From positions 5,456,001 to 5,520,000 of the forward strand of contig NC_061143.1 of assembly GCF_905220365.1 (NCBI RefSeq): DNA of 64,000 nucleotides, given 5' to 3'. A model generated the notes under the pieces. It had not been told where the DNA came from. It saw nothing but the letters and a program-made list of their open reading frames with translations, and searched no databases. Each line of letters starts with the position of its first letter. The stretch's first letter is position 1. The translations under genes and the position numbers were made by a program. Below are positions 11,850 to 23,236 of this stretch, in pieces. Source of the stretch: Vanessa cardui (lineage: Eukaryota; Arthropoda; Insecta; Lepidoptera; Nymphalidae).

Positions 11850-11962
11850 ATAAAAGTAACTCTGTCTTTCGATCTTTCACAACCAAATTAATGAACTGAA
11901 TTTGATAAATTTGGCGTGTATCAATCCAAAAGAAGAAAGGACATAGGCATAACTACTTAAAC
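11850..11962 (-). repeat. RTE-like LINE tail fragment, opposed copy
   Basis: The plus strand reads 'aaaagtaactctgtctttcg', 'caaccaaattaatgaactga' and 'aaatttggcgtgtatcaat', paralleling 25498-25600. It is inverted relative to the copy at 11277, about 390 bases away. Confidence 0.5.
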
Positions 11963-14746
11963 GCAAGTGTATTAAGTATTATATAAAATACAATTCTCCA
12001 AGAAGAAGTACTTGAGTACTTAACCGCGTAAGGGTACCATGTTACCGTTACCATCTAACATGCCAACATGGCGTTGAACAAGAAATGGAACTTCATAGAC
12101 CGATGTAACGACTGCGCGATAAATGATAATCTTTGCAAGTAATCCGTTGCGATTTAACCAAGAGATTTCTTAACACATCTGTGTATTAAAAAAGCAATGT
12201 AGTTCAAAGTTGTATAAAATGTAGCTCGGGGGTTAAATTACCAAGTTTCTAATTGAGTCTCGTTATAATTAATTTCTTAGAAGTGTCACCAATTAAATAT
12301 AAAAAGGTTGTTTTATTTTATTTTGATAAAGACGTTATGAATGAAACAGGAGTTGGAGCGCTTTTATGGTTATAAAAAGTATAGAGAATATTTTTATTTA
12401 TATTAATGTTGTGTTATGGAGTCATACTTTCCTTAAATTGTTTTTAAATATATAAATCCTTAGAATTTTGAATAGAAAAATTGTACAAAAAAAATGCTAT
12501 TTCATCTTTGATCATGATTTTTCAATGACACATTTTCTGTCTTCATCAAATAATTTGAGTTGATTATTTATTTTGTAGTTCAAATTAATATTATAAATAA
12601 GTATAGTTCGAGTTCCATAAGTTAAATAAAACTTCATAACACCATAAGCCACGCCCTAAGATACTAAAAACGAATACCACTTAAATTTATGGACCTTTTC
12701 CTCATTACCAACACTTATTATAACTTTAATACATCTCTGCTATAAATATCATCCAACGAAACATGCTATCTCAGCTAACAGTAATTAATGACCATTAAAG
12801 CTATCTCATACTGCATATTTTATTACTAATACAATTAAGTTATTTACAATTCTCAAAAGCAAACATTTCAGGAATAATCGAATCAAATAAAAATATACTC
12901 CATTCAAGTGACTATAAACGAGCACTTAGCTATTGGAATTTAGATTCTAACAAGAACCGGCTAAGAATTAAATAGTTACGTTTTTCAAAAATGTAATTAA
13001 AATCGGATGTTAATTAAATTCAATTACATTAATCTGTATCGTGTTCGAAAATAAATGTTTACTGAAACGAGTAACAGATCACTTCACGGCAAACATAACT
13101 TACGAAACTTAATTTGCTTAGACACCCTCTGTAATTAATTACGAAAACAAGAATATCCTAAATAGTTATGTTTGCTTACATCGGTATGATGGATGTTCTC
13201 TTGTCATGTTACAAATACGTATTTTGAGCTTTATTGCTATGGGAATAGAGGTGCATTGATTACGATGCACTTAACATATTGCAAAGAGTCAATGTTGTTT
13301 TATCCATTTTGTTAATTGATGGACTTAATTGATTATGTTGTAATGGATCGGACGGTAATGAGGAAGTGCATTCAGTGTTGATTTTTATTACATGACTTGC
13401 TTTTCGACCAGTCCAGGAGTGACCGATGACCATATTCAGAGAATCCAAGTAATATTACAAAAAGAGAAGTTACTTTCTTTTGCTTCTATCCGGAAAAAAG
13501 TAATCCAGTTGATAAATCATATTTTCCGTGAACGATATGTACATACATCATTTTCATGTACATTATGAATTTTTAATGTTATCATAATATAACATTTATT
13601 AATAAGTAAAGAGTATTATGCATACTCAAAACTGATCATATAGACGATAACATTTTTGGAATTAGTATTGGATCATACATGTATAATTTTGTTGTTGGTA
13701 ATAACAAAGCTAAATAAGTAATGTTATATAAAACGGCACTGATAACAGAACTGTGGAGAAATACTAATTGATTTTTTTTAAAAAGATAAATTAATTAAAA
13801 CTTTAGTTGGATTTTCAATGTTTAAGTGACATTTACATAATAGTTAGATAATAATAAATTCATAATTTACAAGTAATATCCATGAAATTATTACTTAATC
13901 ATTTTATATTAAAAAGGAAAGCTTGACTAGACTTTACCAAATAATTCAATTAAACAGATTAGTGTAATCAATTAGGAGTACTAAATAACACTGGCGAGAG
14001 AAAAAAAAAATAATTAATAATAAACCATCAGCAGGCCATTCGTCGCGCCACCCACACAATTTTTTTCAATTATGCGTCGCGACACTCCCAAATATGTATG
14101 TATTTACATATATTATAACAAAAGCTGTTGTGACCGTTTTGGAATGGACATAGTTAAAAAAATATATATATAGACTTTTCCAGAAAATAATTTCATAAAT
14201 GAAATTTGTATCTGTGTGTACGTATGCATTATGTTTTTTTTCACACTCACACATAAAATACTAAATGGAACTACGCACACATCCGTGCATTCGACGCGCG
14301 AACACATACATAACTCGCCAATACCTATAATGCCCCAATAGATAAAAAAATGATCGCAATTTGCCTTTAAAGAAATTACATTCATAATGTTGATGTAGTA
14401 CTTTTAATTTTCACTCCATTGACTGTCTGATGACTGTCTGTCAACTTGACACTCGTTAATTTTTATTCATATAGATAATGCAGTGCATGCACAGGAAACA
14501 TTAATATTAATTGAAAAGCATTGTAGACGGGGTTTACTTGGGCTTGCGTCACGTTTTTTTGTTATTGTATTTCAAATTGGGTATTTATGATAAGTTTAGA
14601 AGGTTCTAGAAAACTTTATGACCTCATTGAACTTTCATCTATCTATGTATGTGATAAATGCGTTCCGTTGGCGTTCGGTATTTTTTTATAAAATTGTTTG
14701 CAAGAGACGTGTACTTCAAAAATGTGTCACTTAAAGTAATCTTAAC
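11963..14746. other. AT-rich spacer, no gene seen
   Basis: No gene is supported. Frames of 62-90 codons at 13260-13448 and 14066-14385 on the minus strand have no recognisable features, and the latter run through simple AT- and CA-rich sequence. Confidence 0.55.
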
Positions 14747-14875
14747 CTCGTGGAATGGTGGCAAGAATGCTTACAGCATTTCCCCGTTGAATCACAATTC
14801 TGATCCTCTGGGCTAAAAACGAACCAGCCCAGTCACCATTGGAGGCAATAAGGCGAGGTGTTTTACTTTTAATGA
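14747..14875 (-). repeat. Candidate interspersed repeat, single copy here
   Basis: The segment 'cctcgtggaatggtggcaag' to 'ggcaataaggcgaggtg' is more complex than its surroundings and starts and ends with the inverted hexamers acctcg and cgaggt. Similar sequence is, as I recall, repeated in butterfly genomes. No second copy occurs in the window, so the call rests on memory and the strand is a guess. Confidence 0.35.
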
Positions 14876-15008
14876 AGCTTTTTTCCATCACTATTCCAAG
14901 GCAAAAATAATACAATATGTAATTAGTTTCTGAATGAAATGTAAGTAAATTAATTACAAATCACAAATATGAATAAACATAGAACAAACATTTGTATTAA
15001 TTATTGTA

Positions 15009-15016
15009 TCACGTGA
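15009..15016. promoter_or_regulatory. Palindromic E-box TCACGTGA
   Basis: This is a perfect 8-bp E-box as bound by several bHLH and bHLH-ZIP factors. An isolated site in AT-rich spacer is weak evidence of function. Confidence 0.15.
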
Positions 15017-15196
15017 CAATAATCATTAATATCAAAACAAAGGGTCCCGATTCCTCTTTTTGTAGCTTCATTCCTCTTTGTTTACTTAATACTAATATGC
15101 AATTTTATTAATTAATAAAATGTAGGACTTTTTGCTGGCCACAGTTATTAGTATTGTTGCTGTCTGAGTAAGTTATTATGAATACATTATATATTA

Positions 15197-15285
15197 GTTC
15201 CCAAGGTTGGTAGCACATTAGCCAATATCTATGGGCGATGATGACCATAACATCAGGTTACATATTTGCGAGACTGCCTACCTAT
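15197..15285 (+). repeat. Repeat A copy 4, tail-side fragment
   Basis: The segment 'gttcccaaggttggtagcac', 'attagccaatatctatgggc' and 'gatgaccataacatcagg' matches the second half of native repeat A (compare 34965-35060). The first half and the A-rich tail are missing. Confidence 0.6.
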
Positions 15286-15997
15286 TATCTACACTGAGAA
15301 AACTAAAGTGACCATTTTTTTTTTAATCTTACTCTCAGTAAATTACGATCGCTCTTAGCATTCCTCATATGGTGTTACGTCACGTCCGTTGGTACTTCTC
15401 GACTGTAAGGGTAAATGGACACACGGAATTTGTCCATCAATCACCCGGATTTAAATAATATAACCTCGACCGTAACAGCTTAAGGTTCTTAAGGATATTA
15501 ACAAAAAATACAACCTCTAAGTGGATGTTTGTATACTCGACAAACTTTCACTCTAACGGTGAATTATATTCTTATTGAGTCTAATGTACTTTACGATCTA
15601 TAGTAAGAATGTCAGTTTTATTATTGTATCGATACGAGACTTACGACTTTATTTTACTTGCTGCAAATTCATTTTCTAGAGCAAAAAAATACTGCATCAG
15701 ATAATGTAATAAACCTTTTCGGAATCTGGTTGTTTAAATTCGCAATAATATCGTTTAATCTTAAAGAGCAATTATTAAATGCTTCATATATGTATTTTTA
15801 ACCACTCACAAGTCTTCTTTCTTCATATGCACAGACAGACAGATTAAAGAAAAGACTGTTGAAAACGAGCGCACTTGTAAAACACGTCCAGTACGCGTGC
15901 ATTGTGTTACATTGCAGCAAACTTGATAGAGGTGGACCAAAAATCGTTGCGTTGTTTTCTCGAGATGATTTCTCTCTCATTCCAACCACAAATATTT
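15286..15997. other. Spacer, no gene seen
   Basis: No supported coding or RNA feature. The minus-strand open frame at 15798-16157 runs into the SINE that follows and is not a gene. Confidence 0.5.
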
Positions 15998-15998
15998 T

Positions 15999-16323
15999 AT
16001 ACAGAGAGTAAAGTAAAGTAACAGCCTGTACATTTCCCACTGCTGAGATAAGGCCTCCTCTTCCATTAAGGAGAGGGTTTGGAACATATTCCACAACGCT
16101 GATCCAATGCGGGTTGATCGAATGCACATGTGGCAGAATTTCGATGAAATTAGACACATGCAGGTTTCCTCACGATGTTTTCCTTCACCGCCGAGCACGA
16201 GATAAAATTATGAACACAAATTAAGAACATATATATAGTGGTGCTTGCCTGGGTTTGAACCCACAATCATAGGTTAAGATGCACGCGTTCTAACCACTGG
16301 GCCATCTCAGCTCAATACAGAGA
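15999..16323 (-). mobile_element. Metulj-like SINE, nearly complete with target-site duplications
   Basis: The element spans about 16008-16314 and is flanked by the 9-bp direct repeat atacagaga at 15999-16007 and 16315-16323, the expected target-site duplication. On the minus strand it begins 'gagctgagatggcccagtgg' with an A box 'tggcccagtggtta' and a B box 'ggttcaaaccc', making a tRNA-derived pol III promoter. The body contains 'tcgtgctcggcggtgaagg' and 'aaacctgcatgtgtctaat', and the 3' end carries 'cagcagtgggaaatgtacag' and a 'ttacttt' tail. Two open frames inside it are shadows. This is the best reference copy in the window. Confidence 0.85.
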
Positions 16324-16495
16324 ATTATCGTTTATTTCTCTTTAAATATTAACACAACAACTAAACTTTAAATAATAAAAAACAAGACAGTATTTGCAAT
16401 TTATAAAGAGACGTACGAGTAATTCCCAGAAATTTTAAACGTAGATATAAGATAATAAAATGATGAAGCGTCAAATAATTCTGACTTTTCCGAAT

Positions 16496-16640
16496 TTGAG
16501 ATGTCCCAGTGGTTGGGCACACAATCTTTTAACGTAGATTGCTTGTTTGGGTGAGAATTAAAGTGCTTAACCATTAATATTTGATTTCGTGTTTTATTGT
16601 GAAGGAAAACATGATTGTGATCGTCTGCTGAAACGCCACA
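16496..16640 (+). repeat. Metulj-like SINE, decayed 5' half
   Basis: It starts 'gagatgtcccagtggttggg', keeps a weak B-box region near 'tttgggtgagaatta' and carries 'gtgaaggaaaacatgattg', in the same order as the head half of the SINE at 16008-16314 but on the opposite strand about 180 bases away. Confidence 0.55.
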
Positions 16641-17264
16641 TTTTGGCTATTTTTTAAGCCTATACCACATTTAAATGTCACCAATCTGCTTACAAAAGAC
16701 AGACGTTTGCTAAGTAGGCTCTTACTTCTCACCTTTCTCAGAAACTGTTATAAGCCGCATTACTTGAAATAACAGTATAATGAGACTTGAAAATAAGTAG
16801 AGTAGATAGTACTTCCGCGAACGGAACTCCATCGGTCCTTACCTGGTGCACAATAGTTGCATTGTACCACTTCCTTTGCTGTCATTTGATCACCTATTTA
16901 AATAAATGAAACAATGCCATAATATATAATAATACAACAGCTGAAGTTTCTAAATACAAATACAGTTACACCTGATTGGTGATCGTGGTACCTTTTAAGT
17001 ATCTGAATGATTATTGGTTGTGTATATAGCTAGTTATATTAAACTAATAAGTCAGGGAGATGTCAACGATGTCGTATCTTTTGATAATATATGTAAACGA
17101 CTCAATAAGCTAAACTATATTCGTGTAATGATTTAGATTTTTTTTTATTGCGTATTTTTGGTCTCATATATTTCTGAACAAATTGTCAATATAATATATA
17201 ATTGACAATATATTTCTGAGGTTTTGTGCTTCAAATTTATAGAATGTATTTAAATTCAATAAGC
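16641..17264. other. AT-rich spacer with small inverted repeat
   Basis: No gene seen. At 17182-17209 the arms attgtcaat and attgacaat flank a 10-base AT core, and the pair is bracketed by direct copies of 'atatttctga'. Confidence 0.5.
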
Positions 17265-17442
17265 AACAGCCTGTAAATGTAAAGACTGTCAGGCTAAGGT
17301 CTCCTCTCCTTGTTGCTCCAGTGGGGTAAATTTCGTTAAAATTAGACACATGCTGGTATCCTGACAATGTTTTTCTCTACTGTCAATTACGAGATGAATT
17401 TCAAACACAAATTGAGCACGTTACAACCACAGGGCCATCTCT
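17265..17442 (-). repeat. Metulj-like SINE, decayed copy
   Basis: On the plus strand it reads 'caacagcctgtaaatgtaaa', 'ggctaaggtctcctctcc', 'ttagacacatgctgg', 'attacgagatgaa' and 'accacagggccatctc', the minus-strand order of the reference SINE with many changes. The minus open frame at 17164-17367 overlaps it and is incidental. Confidence 0.65.
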
Positions 17443-19317
17443 CTCTCGAAAAGTAAACTCGCGAAATAGCTGTTTAGACAGCCGTGAATATATAAATAAA
17501 ATCGTTTTAGCAAACATTACTCCTGCGGTTTGAGCGGTAAATCTCAAGTTGTACCTCAACTATCTACCTATACTTGGATTAGGATACCGCAGAGAAAATG
17601 AGGATTTTGTGACCGAATTGGAATAAGCTTTACGAAAGCCGTTAAGCATGAAGAAACTGTGTGCTTAGCGAAATGATTGATCAGCAAACATTAGGATATT
17701 CCGTTTTATGACCATAAGATTACATATATCCCATTCCAATGTAAGAATGAGGAGAGATAAACAAATCTGAGATATATCGTGTAATTTACTATGTACTCTA
17801 CTATATAATGTACTGCAAACAGTTCTCGATTAGTATCTCTATTTATATTATACAACAGTATCCTTAACGTCTGATTTAAGTTCACTTTTAAGTTGAAATT
17901 TTATCAACTCTACGATGATATAGTCAGTTTTTGTTACCAATGTTGGGTCAACTGAATCATAAAACAAATGTATTTTCTGTATCGTAAAAATATATATCTA
18001 AATTACAAAGTTTTCTAGTAAATAAAATGGTAATTCCTCAGAAGGGTTTATGTTCTGGTAAGGAACCCACCCACATTAATCGCAGTCAGCGGTAGGTTTT
18101 ATGCCGATGTCGTAGAGCACTTAATCTACATAACGGTTTTGGTAATGTCGGGAGCTGGATGTGAGGTCGGCACTGCCATAACGTACAACGTATAGCGTGA
18201 ATTCCATGTGGAGTATTATGCAACGAGGTCCGGATAGAAATACTCAGGGTCGAAGCAAGTACTGCACAATGTTGTTAAACTTCAAGAGGTCAATTGTGAA
18301 CAGATTGTAGGAAATAAACTTAAAAGTTGAGTTTCGAGTTTTCTTCCAATATTCTTGGGATTTTCTGTTTTGTTAGTTTATTGTTTTTGTTTAGTAGATT
18401 GAAAATAAGACAAGTTGAACTCCAGTTGAAATTATTTATATATACATTATAAAATAATTATTTGTACTCATACTAATAGTATACACCGATAATTTTGTTA
18501 ATCTGGAGCGCTCCTTTGTAAGTGAATAAATTTATATCACTTCATATATTTATATACCTTCATGCTTTTTAAAGCTATACAAACATAATACGAGTAAAAG
18601 TAGTATAGTTCCTTAGACACAAAATCCTTTAGCCGATTACAGCGGGTTCACGCCCTATCAAGCGCCAGCATAATTTTATGTGCTTGATTTGCGTTTTTCA
18701 TTTCATGTTTTGCGTTACCAATTATAAGAAGGAACGTGGAGTAATCTTCAAAAATATGGAGAACCAGCAATGAACACTTACTGACCATATACATCGAAAA
18801 GATAATTTTACAATGGTAACGTATTGCAAAATGTTTTAAGAAAACTTACGTAGGTAAGTAAAAAGAATAGTCAACAACCATTTGATTGATATCGTCCTGC
18901 GAACCCTATTATGCTATAAAAAATGTTTCAATACAACGAAACGAAATTCCGTGGAGCCGTACGCACTTCGACTATAAATCGTATTCACACCCGGCCCGTC
19001 GGCACATATCTGCACGTCGTTTATGACATATGCAAATTAACTGCCGATGCGTATTAATATCACGAAATGACTTTTTCAAGGAAATATTGTGTTATTACAT
19101 TATGATACTCAGAAACACGGATGTATTACAAATGTTCGAAAATGTAACTGAAATTCTAGCCGATGGCATCTTTACATTTAATACAATCGTGTTATATATC
19201 GATTGAAGAGTTTTTTTAATATATATATGTGAGGTTTAAAAGTCGTTTTGGACTACCGAAAATTTGTATTCGGTTTGATTTTGTATTCGCTTTGTTGCGT
19301 CTGTGAATATGATTTAT
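17443..19317. other. Spacer with a GC-richer patch, no gene seen
   Basis: No gene is supported. The part at about 18050-18300 is richer in GC and more complex ('gcagtcagcggtaggtttta', 'gtcgggagctggatgtgag') than its flanks and may be an old repeat or conserved DNA. No reading frame through it is clean. Confidence 0.5.
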
Positions 19318-19399
19318 ACGTTGATAATATTAGTAATTCGGTGTCTGATGTGATGCTATTTTCTGGGTCAGTAAGCGCCTGTAGACGTCATAATAATAA
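19318..19399. repeat. Dispersed repeat H, copy 1
   Basis: The segment from 'acgttgataatatta' through 'gatgtgatgctattttctgg' to 'agacgtcataataata' aligns, with gaps and about two-thirds identity by eye, to 22229-22307. The short open frame at 19248-19439 spans it and is not supported as a gene. Confidence 0.45.
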
Positions 19400-22228
19400 C
19401 TTTGCTCGTTTAATGTATATAATGTACCTAAATTGCTAAAAAAAAATCAATGAAGTTTTGAATGAATCTCTGCGAATTTTAATAATTATTACTGTTATGA
19501 TACTTTGTAACCCAATTATTTGCAGAGCACATCCATACATATTTTCAATACAGCATACGCTGTAATAAAATATAGGTACATCAATTAATGTGTTGGGGTA
19601 AATATTTAATACGGAAACTAAAGTTATGCTCGCGATAAACAAACCCCAGCAATGTTATAAATATCAATTATAGTTCTCTCTTTACAAATGAAGACGGAAC
19701 TGCATTGAGTATTATTTTATTAAACGACTATTATTTTCATTCGCAGTCGCCATTACGTTTATCAAATGGACCGTATGACTGAAGGCTAATAACACAAAGT
19801 ACATTTAGAGCACTTAACGTTAAAGCTACCCCCCCTCCCGCGTTCCGATTGATTGCTCCGCTGACAGATGGTCACTTACGACCCTAGAAATAATATAGAT
19901 GTACGAAAATACAATATTTTTATAAGATATTACATTAAATTTGTTTGTGTGCTAGATTATTTGAAACATGCCACCTAGATATTTCTTATAATAGCTTATT
20001 TTTGGGACGTATATATATTAAATTTTATTATTTACTTTAGTAGCACTTGGCATTTCTTCTAGTATGATATTTTTGGTACAAATCGGTAATGTTTTTATTT
20101 GATATTCGACTTTTTTTATAAGTTACAAAAGAATATTGTAAAATATACAGCGTGTAAATAATAAACACGTTAGGATAAAGAACAGCTTGCAACAAATTCG
20201 TATATCTTCACGCCTGTATGTCACTCACGAATTTCTTTTATTTGCCCACCCATGTGTTAGTCGGAAAGCAATATCGTGTTGAAATTTAGACACGTACCCA
20301 CCGAATATTACATAGGTTCATATAAAAGCGACAAATCGTTCAGGAATTGCGATATACTCATAAAATGTATTGGGGATTACGACAAACATTTGAAGACATT
20401 TTAAATTTATGGACAGGTGGTATATGTTACATTAGAACAAGATAAGTATTCTATTTTAAATATAGTAAGAGCCCTGTTCAGTAGTGTTCCAAATTTAAAA
20501 TGTGATTTAAAATATAATAGCAACAAGGAAAACTATATTTACATACTTCTTATTCAGTGTTGCTGTGTTCATAAAGAGCACGTTTGGTTCTACAATTCGT
20601 AACATATATAATGTTACAGGTTTTAATATTCTTTTTTGCATTTTACTAACATAACCATGTATTTTAAATTTTGAAAAGGATAAAGTAACGACTTTCTTGG
20701 AGGTTCTTCTCCGTAGAATTTGCATTCTGAACCAGTTGTAGCTTCACCTAATATAATTTGTTAATGACGATTCAAAACAGCTTGTAAAATACTTGAATAA
20801 AGTGTATTTTGATTTTGTAGATTTACACTCATATTTATTCAGACAAACTCAATTTTAAACTGACATATCCAAAATGTATTGAACAGTGCCGTAGTCTTAC
20901 TCTTAAAACTTTCTTAGATCGACAATTTTATATACAAAGTTTTAGTGTATCTATTACAGTTTGACGTTTGCAAGAAAAGCTTCTCGTCGGAGAATTGTCT
21001 TCCATTTGCGTTTATGTAAATAGAAGAAAAGTAGCTTAAAGTAAGGAATCATACGTACTTGACATTTACTATCGTAATCAGCAAACTTCAGCCTCGCTAT
21101 TAGCAGTCGCAAAAGTTTTTGGAAAATCTGATAAGTAGCGTTAATAGGACAAGTTAAATGGTATGGATTTAAAGGGAAAATATCGAGGATGACTCAGAGC
21201 TCAACCCCAAGCTGGATGGACCATCTGCACTAATGAATATGTGAGGATTTATTTTGAAATTCCACACTCAACTTTCATTAAGTACTTTCACTGTTAACCT
21301 AATTAAGTATCAAACACATATAGTAATGGTGAGGATGCTCAGTCTATTGATAACACATGTCAAAGCAGTAGTGCTTTTCAACCATTTCAAATTAACCAGC
21401 TTTAGAAATATTTTGCTGTAATACAGTTTCAGGTTTTTGATAACTAATTACAGAATTTTTAATCAACAAAATGTCAATAGCATTATTTACGACCAATGTT
21501 AATTAGTGGTCAAATGTATCTGTCTCAGTGCCAGAGGCCTTTTTGCGATAATTCCCAACTGGGCTTTAGAAATGTTTTGATTTTATGTTGTTCCGAAAAC
21601 TAATTTAAAGTTTTCGTTCGTCGTGTTCATTCTAGATATGTGAATGAGATGAATCTCGAAAACATTCGTTTAAATCACTTCTTAGTACTCCGATTTATTT
21701 TAAATAAATATTTAAATTTATAGCATTAAATTTAAAAATTCAAACACTTTATCTAAGTGGACTCTTGCAAGCGCTTTTGAACTACTTTACAAGATTATTT
21801 CAAATGTATAATCTTGCATGAAAATCGACCAATAATTTACATTTTGACTTCTACTAATTGAATCATTTAATATATGTTATTGATGAGTGATTGGAATTTC
21901 ATATAAAATTAAATTTATATTTAGAATAGTAATGTTTTCTATTGTGAAACCATCGCCATCATATTCGTAATATACATATCGTTAAATACGAGTGCAAAAT
22001 GTATCTATATGAGTGGGGTATAAACGTTTACACCAGCCCTACATTCACGAGGCTCAGATAAGCTCTGTACACATTACACCCTGTTCCAATTACCGGCTTT
22101 GATACGATACGTCAAATTTATGCTTCCCCGGCACATTCTTTTAATATATTTGGACGATTTGCCAATTTACGTCCCTGGTTTAAAAAAGGCTTAATTGCGT
22201 ATATACTCAGTTATAAATATATTATTAA
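19400..22228. other. AT-rich spacer, no gene seen
   Basis: No gene is supported. Several frames of 60-72 codons are compositionally random. A C-run with a GC-rich stretch lies at 19825-19890 ('ccccccctcccgcgttccga'). A moderately GC-rich patch occurs at 22015-22185. Confidence 0.5.
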
Positions 22229-22307
22229 ACGTTGATAATATTTATATGGCGTATAGTGTGATACTAGTTTCTGGTTCAATAAACACCTCAAGACGTGATA
22301 ACAATAA
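22229..22307. repeat. Dispersed repeat H, copy 2
   Basis: It carries 'acgttgataatattta', 'agtgtgatactagtttctgg' and 'caagacgtgataacaata', parallel to 19318-19399 in the same direction. No terminal structure is visible. Confidence 0.45.
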
Positions 22308-23040
22308 GCTAGCGTACTGGCCCCGAAGGTGTTAAAAGTAAAGGAACATCTTAAATGGCTTATAAATCATTAGTATCTATTTACAATCACGTTCTTAATG
22401 TTTAAAAAGAAATATCTCAAAAAATACCTAATTAAAATACCTAGTAATTAATCAGTAGTACAAACAATAGAATACGAATAATTTGCATAAATTCTACCAA
22501 TTAAATATCAAAGAATTTTCAAATAATTTATATTTAAATCCGATAAACCGAAGATACGTTAAGAAACGTATTAATCAGAAAGATTTTAATCCAATTTGAA
22601 CTGAGAAAGAACAATAAATCTACAAAGAGCCTGTACCTGTCTGGGACAATCTATTTTATGTGCTTTATCTTATACTCTTGGTCAGAACTCCGGTACTCTC
22701 TGGAGACAACCCTCCGGAGTGAAACGTATTCTTTTACAAATATTTGTTCTTCTATAAACTTCTTAAATGGATTCTTTGTTGAGATCAACATTTTTATATT
22801 GGTCACAATACTGAAGTAATATTGATAAATAAAGCATCTACCAAATATTTAATTATTATACTTGGGTAAGTAAGAAAATTCACCAAAAGCAATCAATTTG
22901 AAAACTGTTTTTTTTTTTATCGTTTCATAATAACTGGCAACGAGGGAAGTAGATAGAATCTAAATATAAAATATTTTCTTGACAAACCTAAATGGCATAT
23001 TATTGTAATAATGCAATTTATATGGCAGCGAATAAAAATA
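22308..23040. other. Spacer, no gene seen
   Basis: No gene or repeat match. A small GC-rich fold is possible at 22687-22720, where actccgg and ccggagt are inverted around a 20-base loop. Confidence 0.45.
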
Positions 23041-23236
23041 ACAGCTTGTATCCCACTGCTGGGCTGTGCGGCTCCAATGCGGTTTGGTGGATATAAATTT
23101 AACCGAATTTAATTGATATAAACCTACACGCAAATTTATTCACTATGTAACACACGAAATTCAGTGAATTGCTTGAGTTTGAATCCGGAATCGTCGCTTA
23201 AAATGCACCTATTCAAACCACTGGGTCATCTGTGTC
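23041..23236 (-). repeat. Metulj-like SINE, decayed copy
   Basis: The plus strand reads 'acagcttgtatcccactgct', 'gctccaatgcggtttgg', 'gagtttgaatccggaatcg' and 'aaccactgggtcatctg', the inverted order of the reference SINE. Its middle third is largely lost. Confidence 0.6.

Noticed and set aside
14157..14176. AT microsatellite as a notable element
   Set aside because: Short AT runs like this are everywhere in the window.
15798..16198. Two overlapping minus-strand open frames of 119 and 73 codons as genes
   Set aside because: They lie largely within the SINE at 16008-16314 and its flank. The SINE boundaries and duplications explain the sequence.
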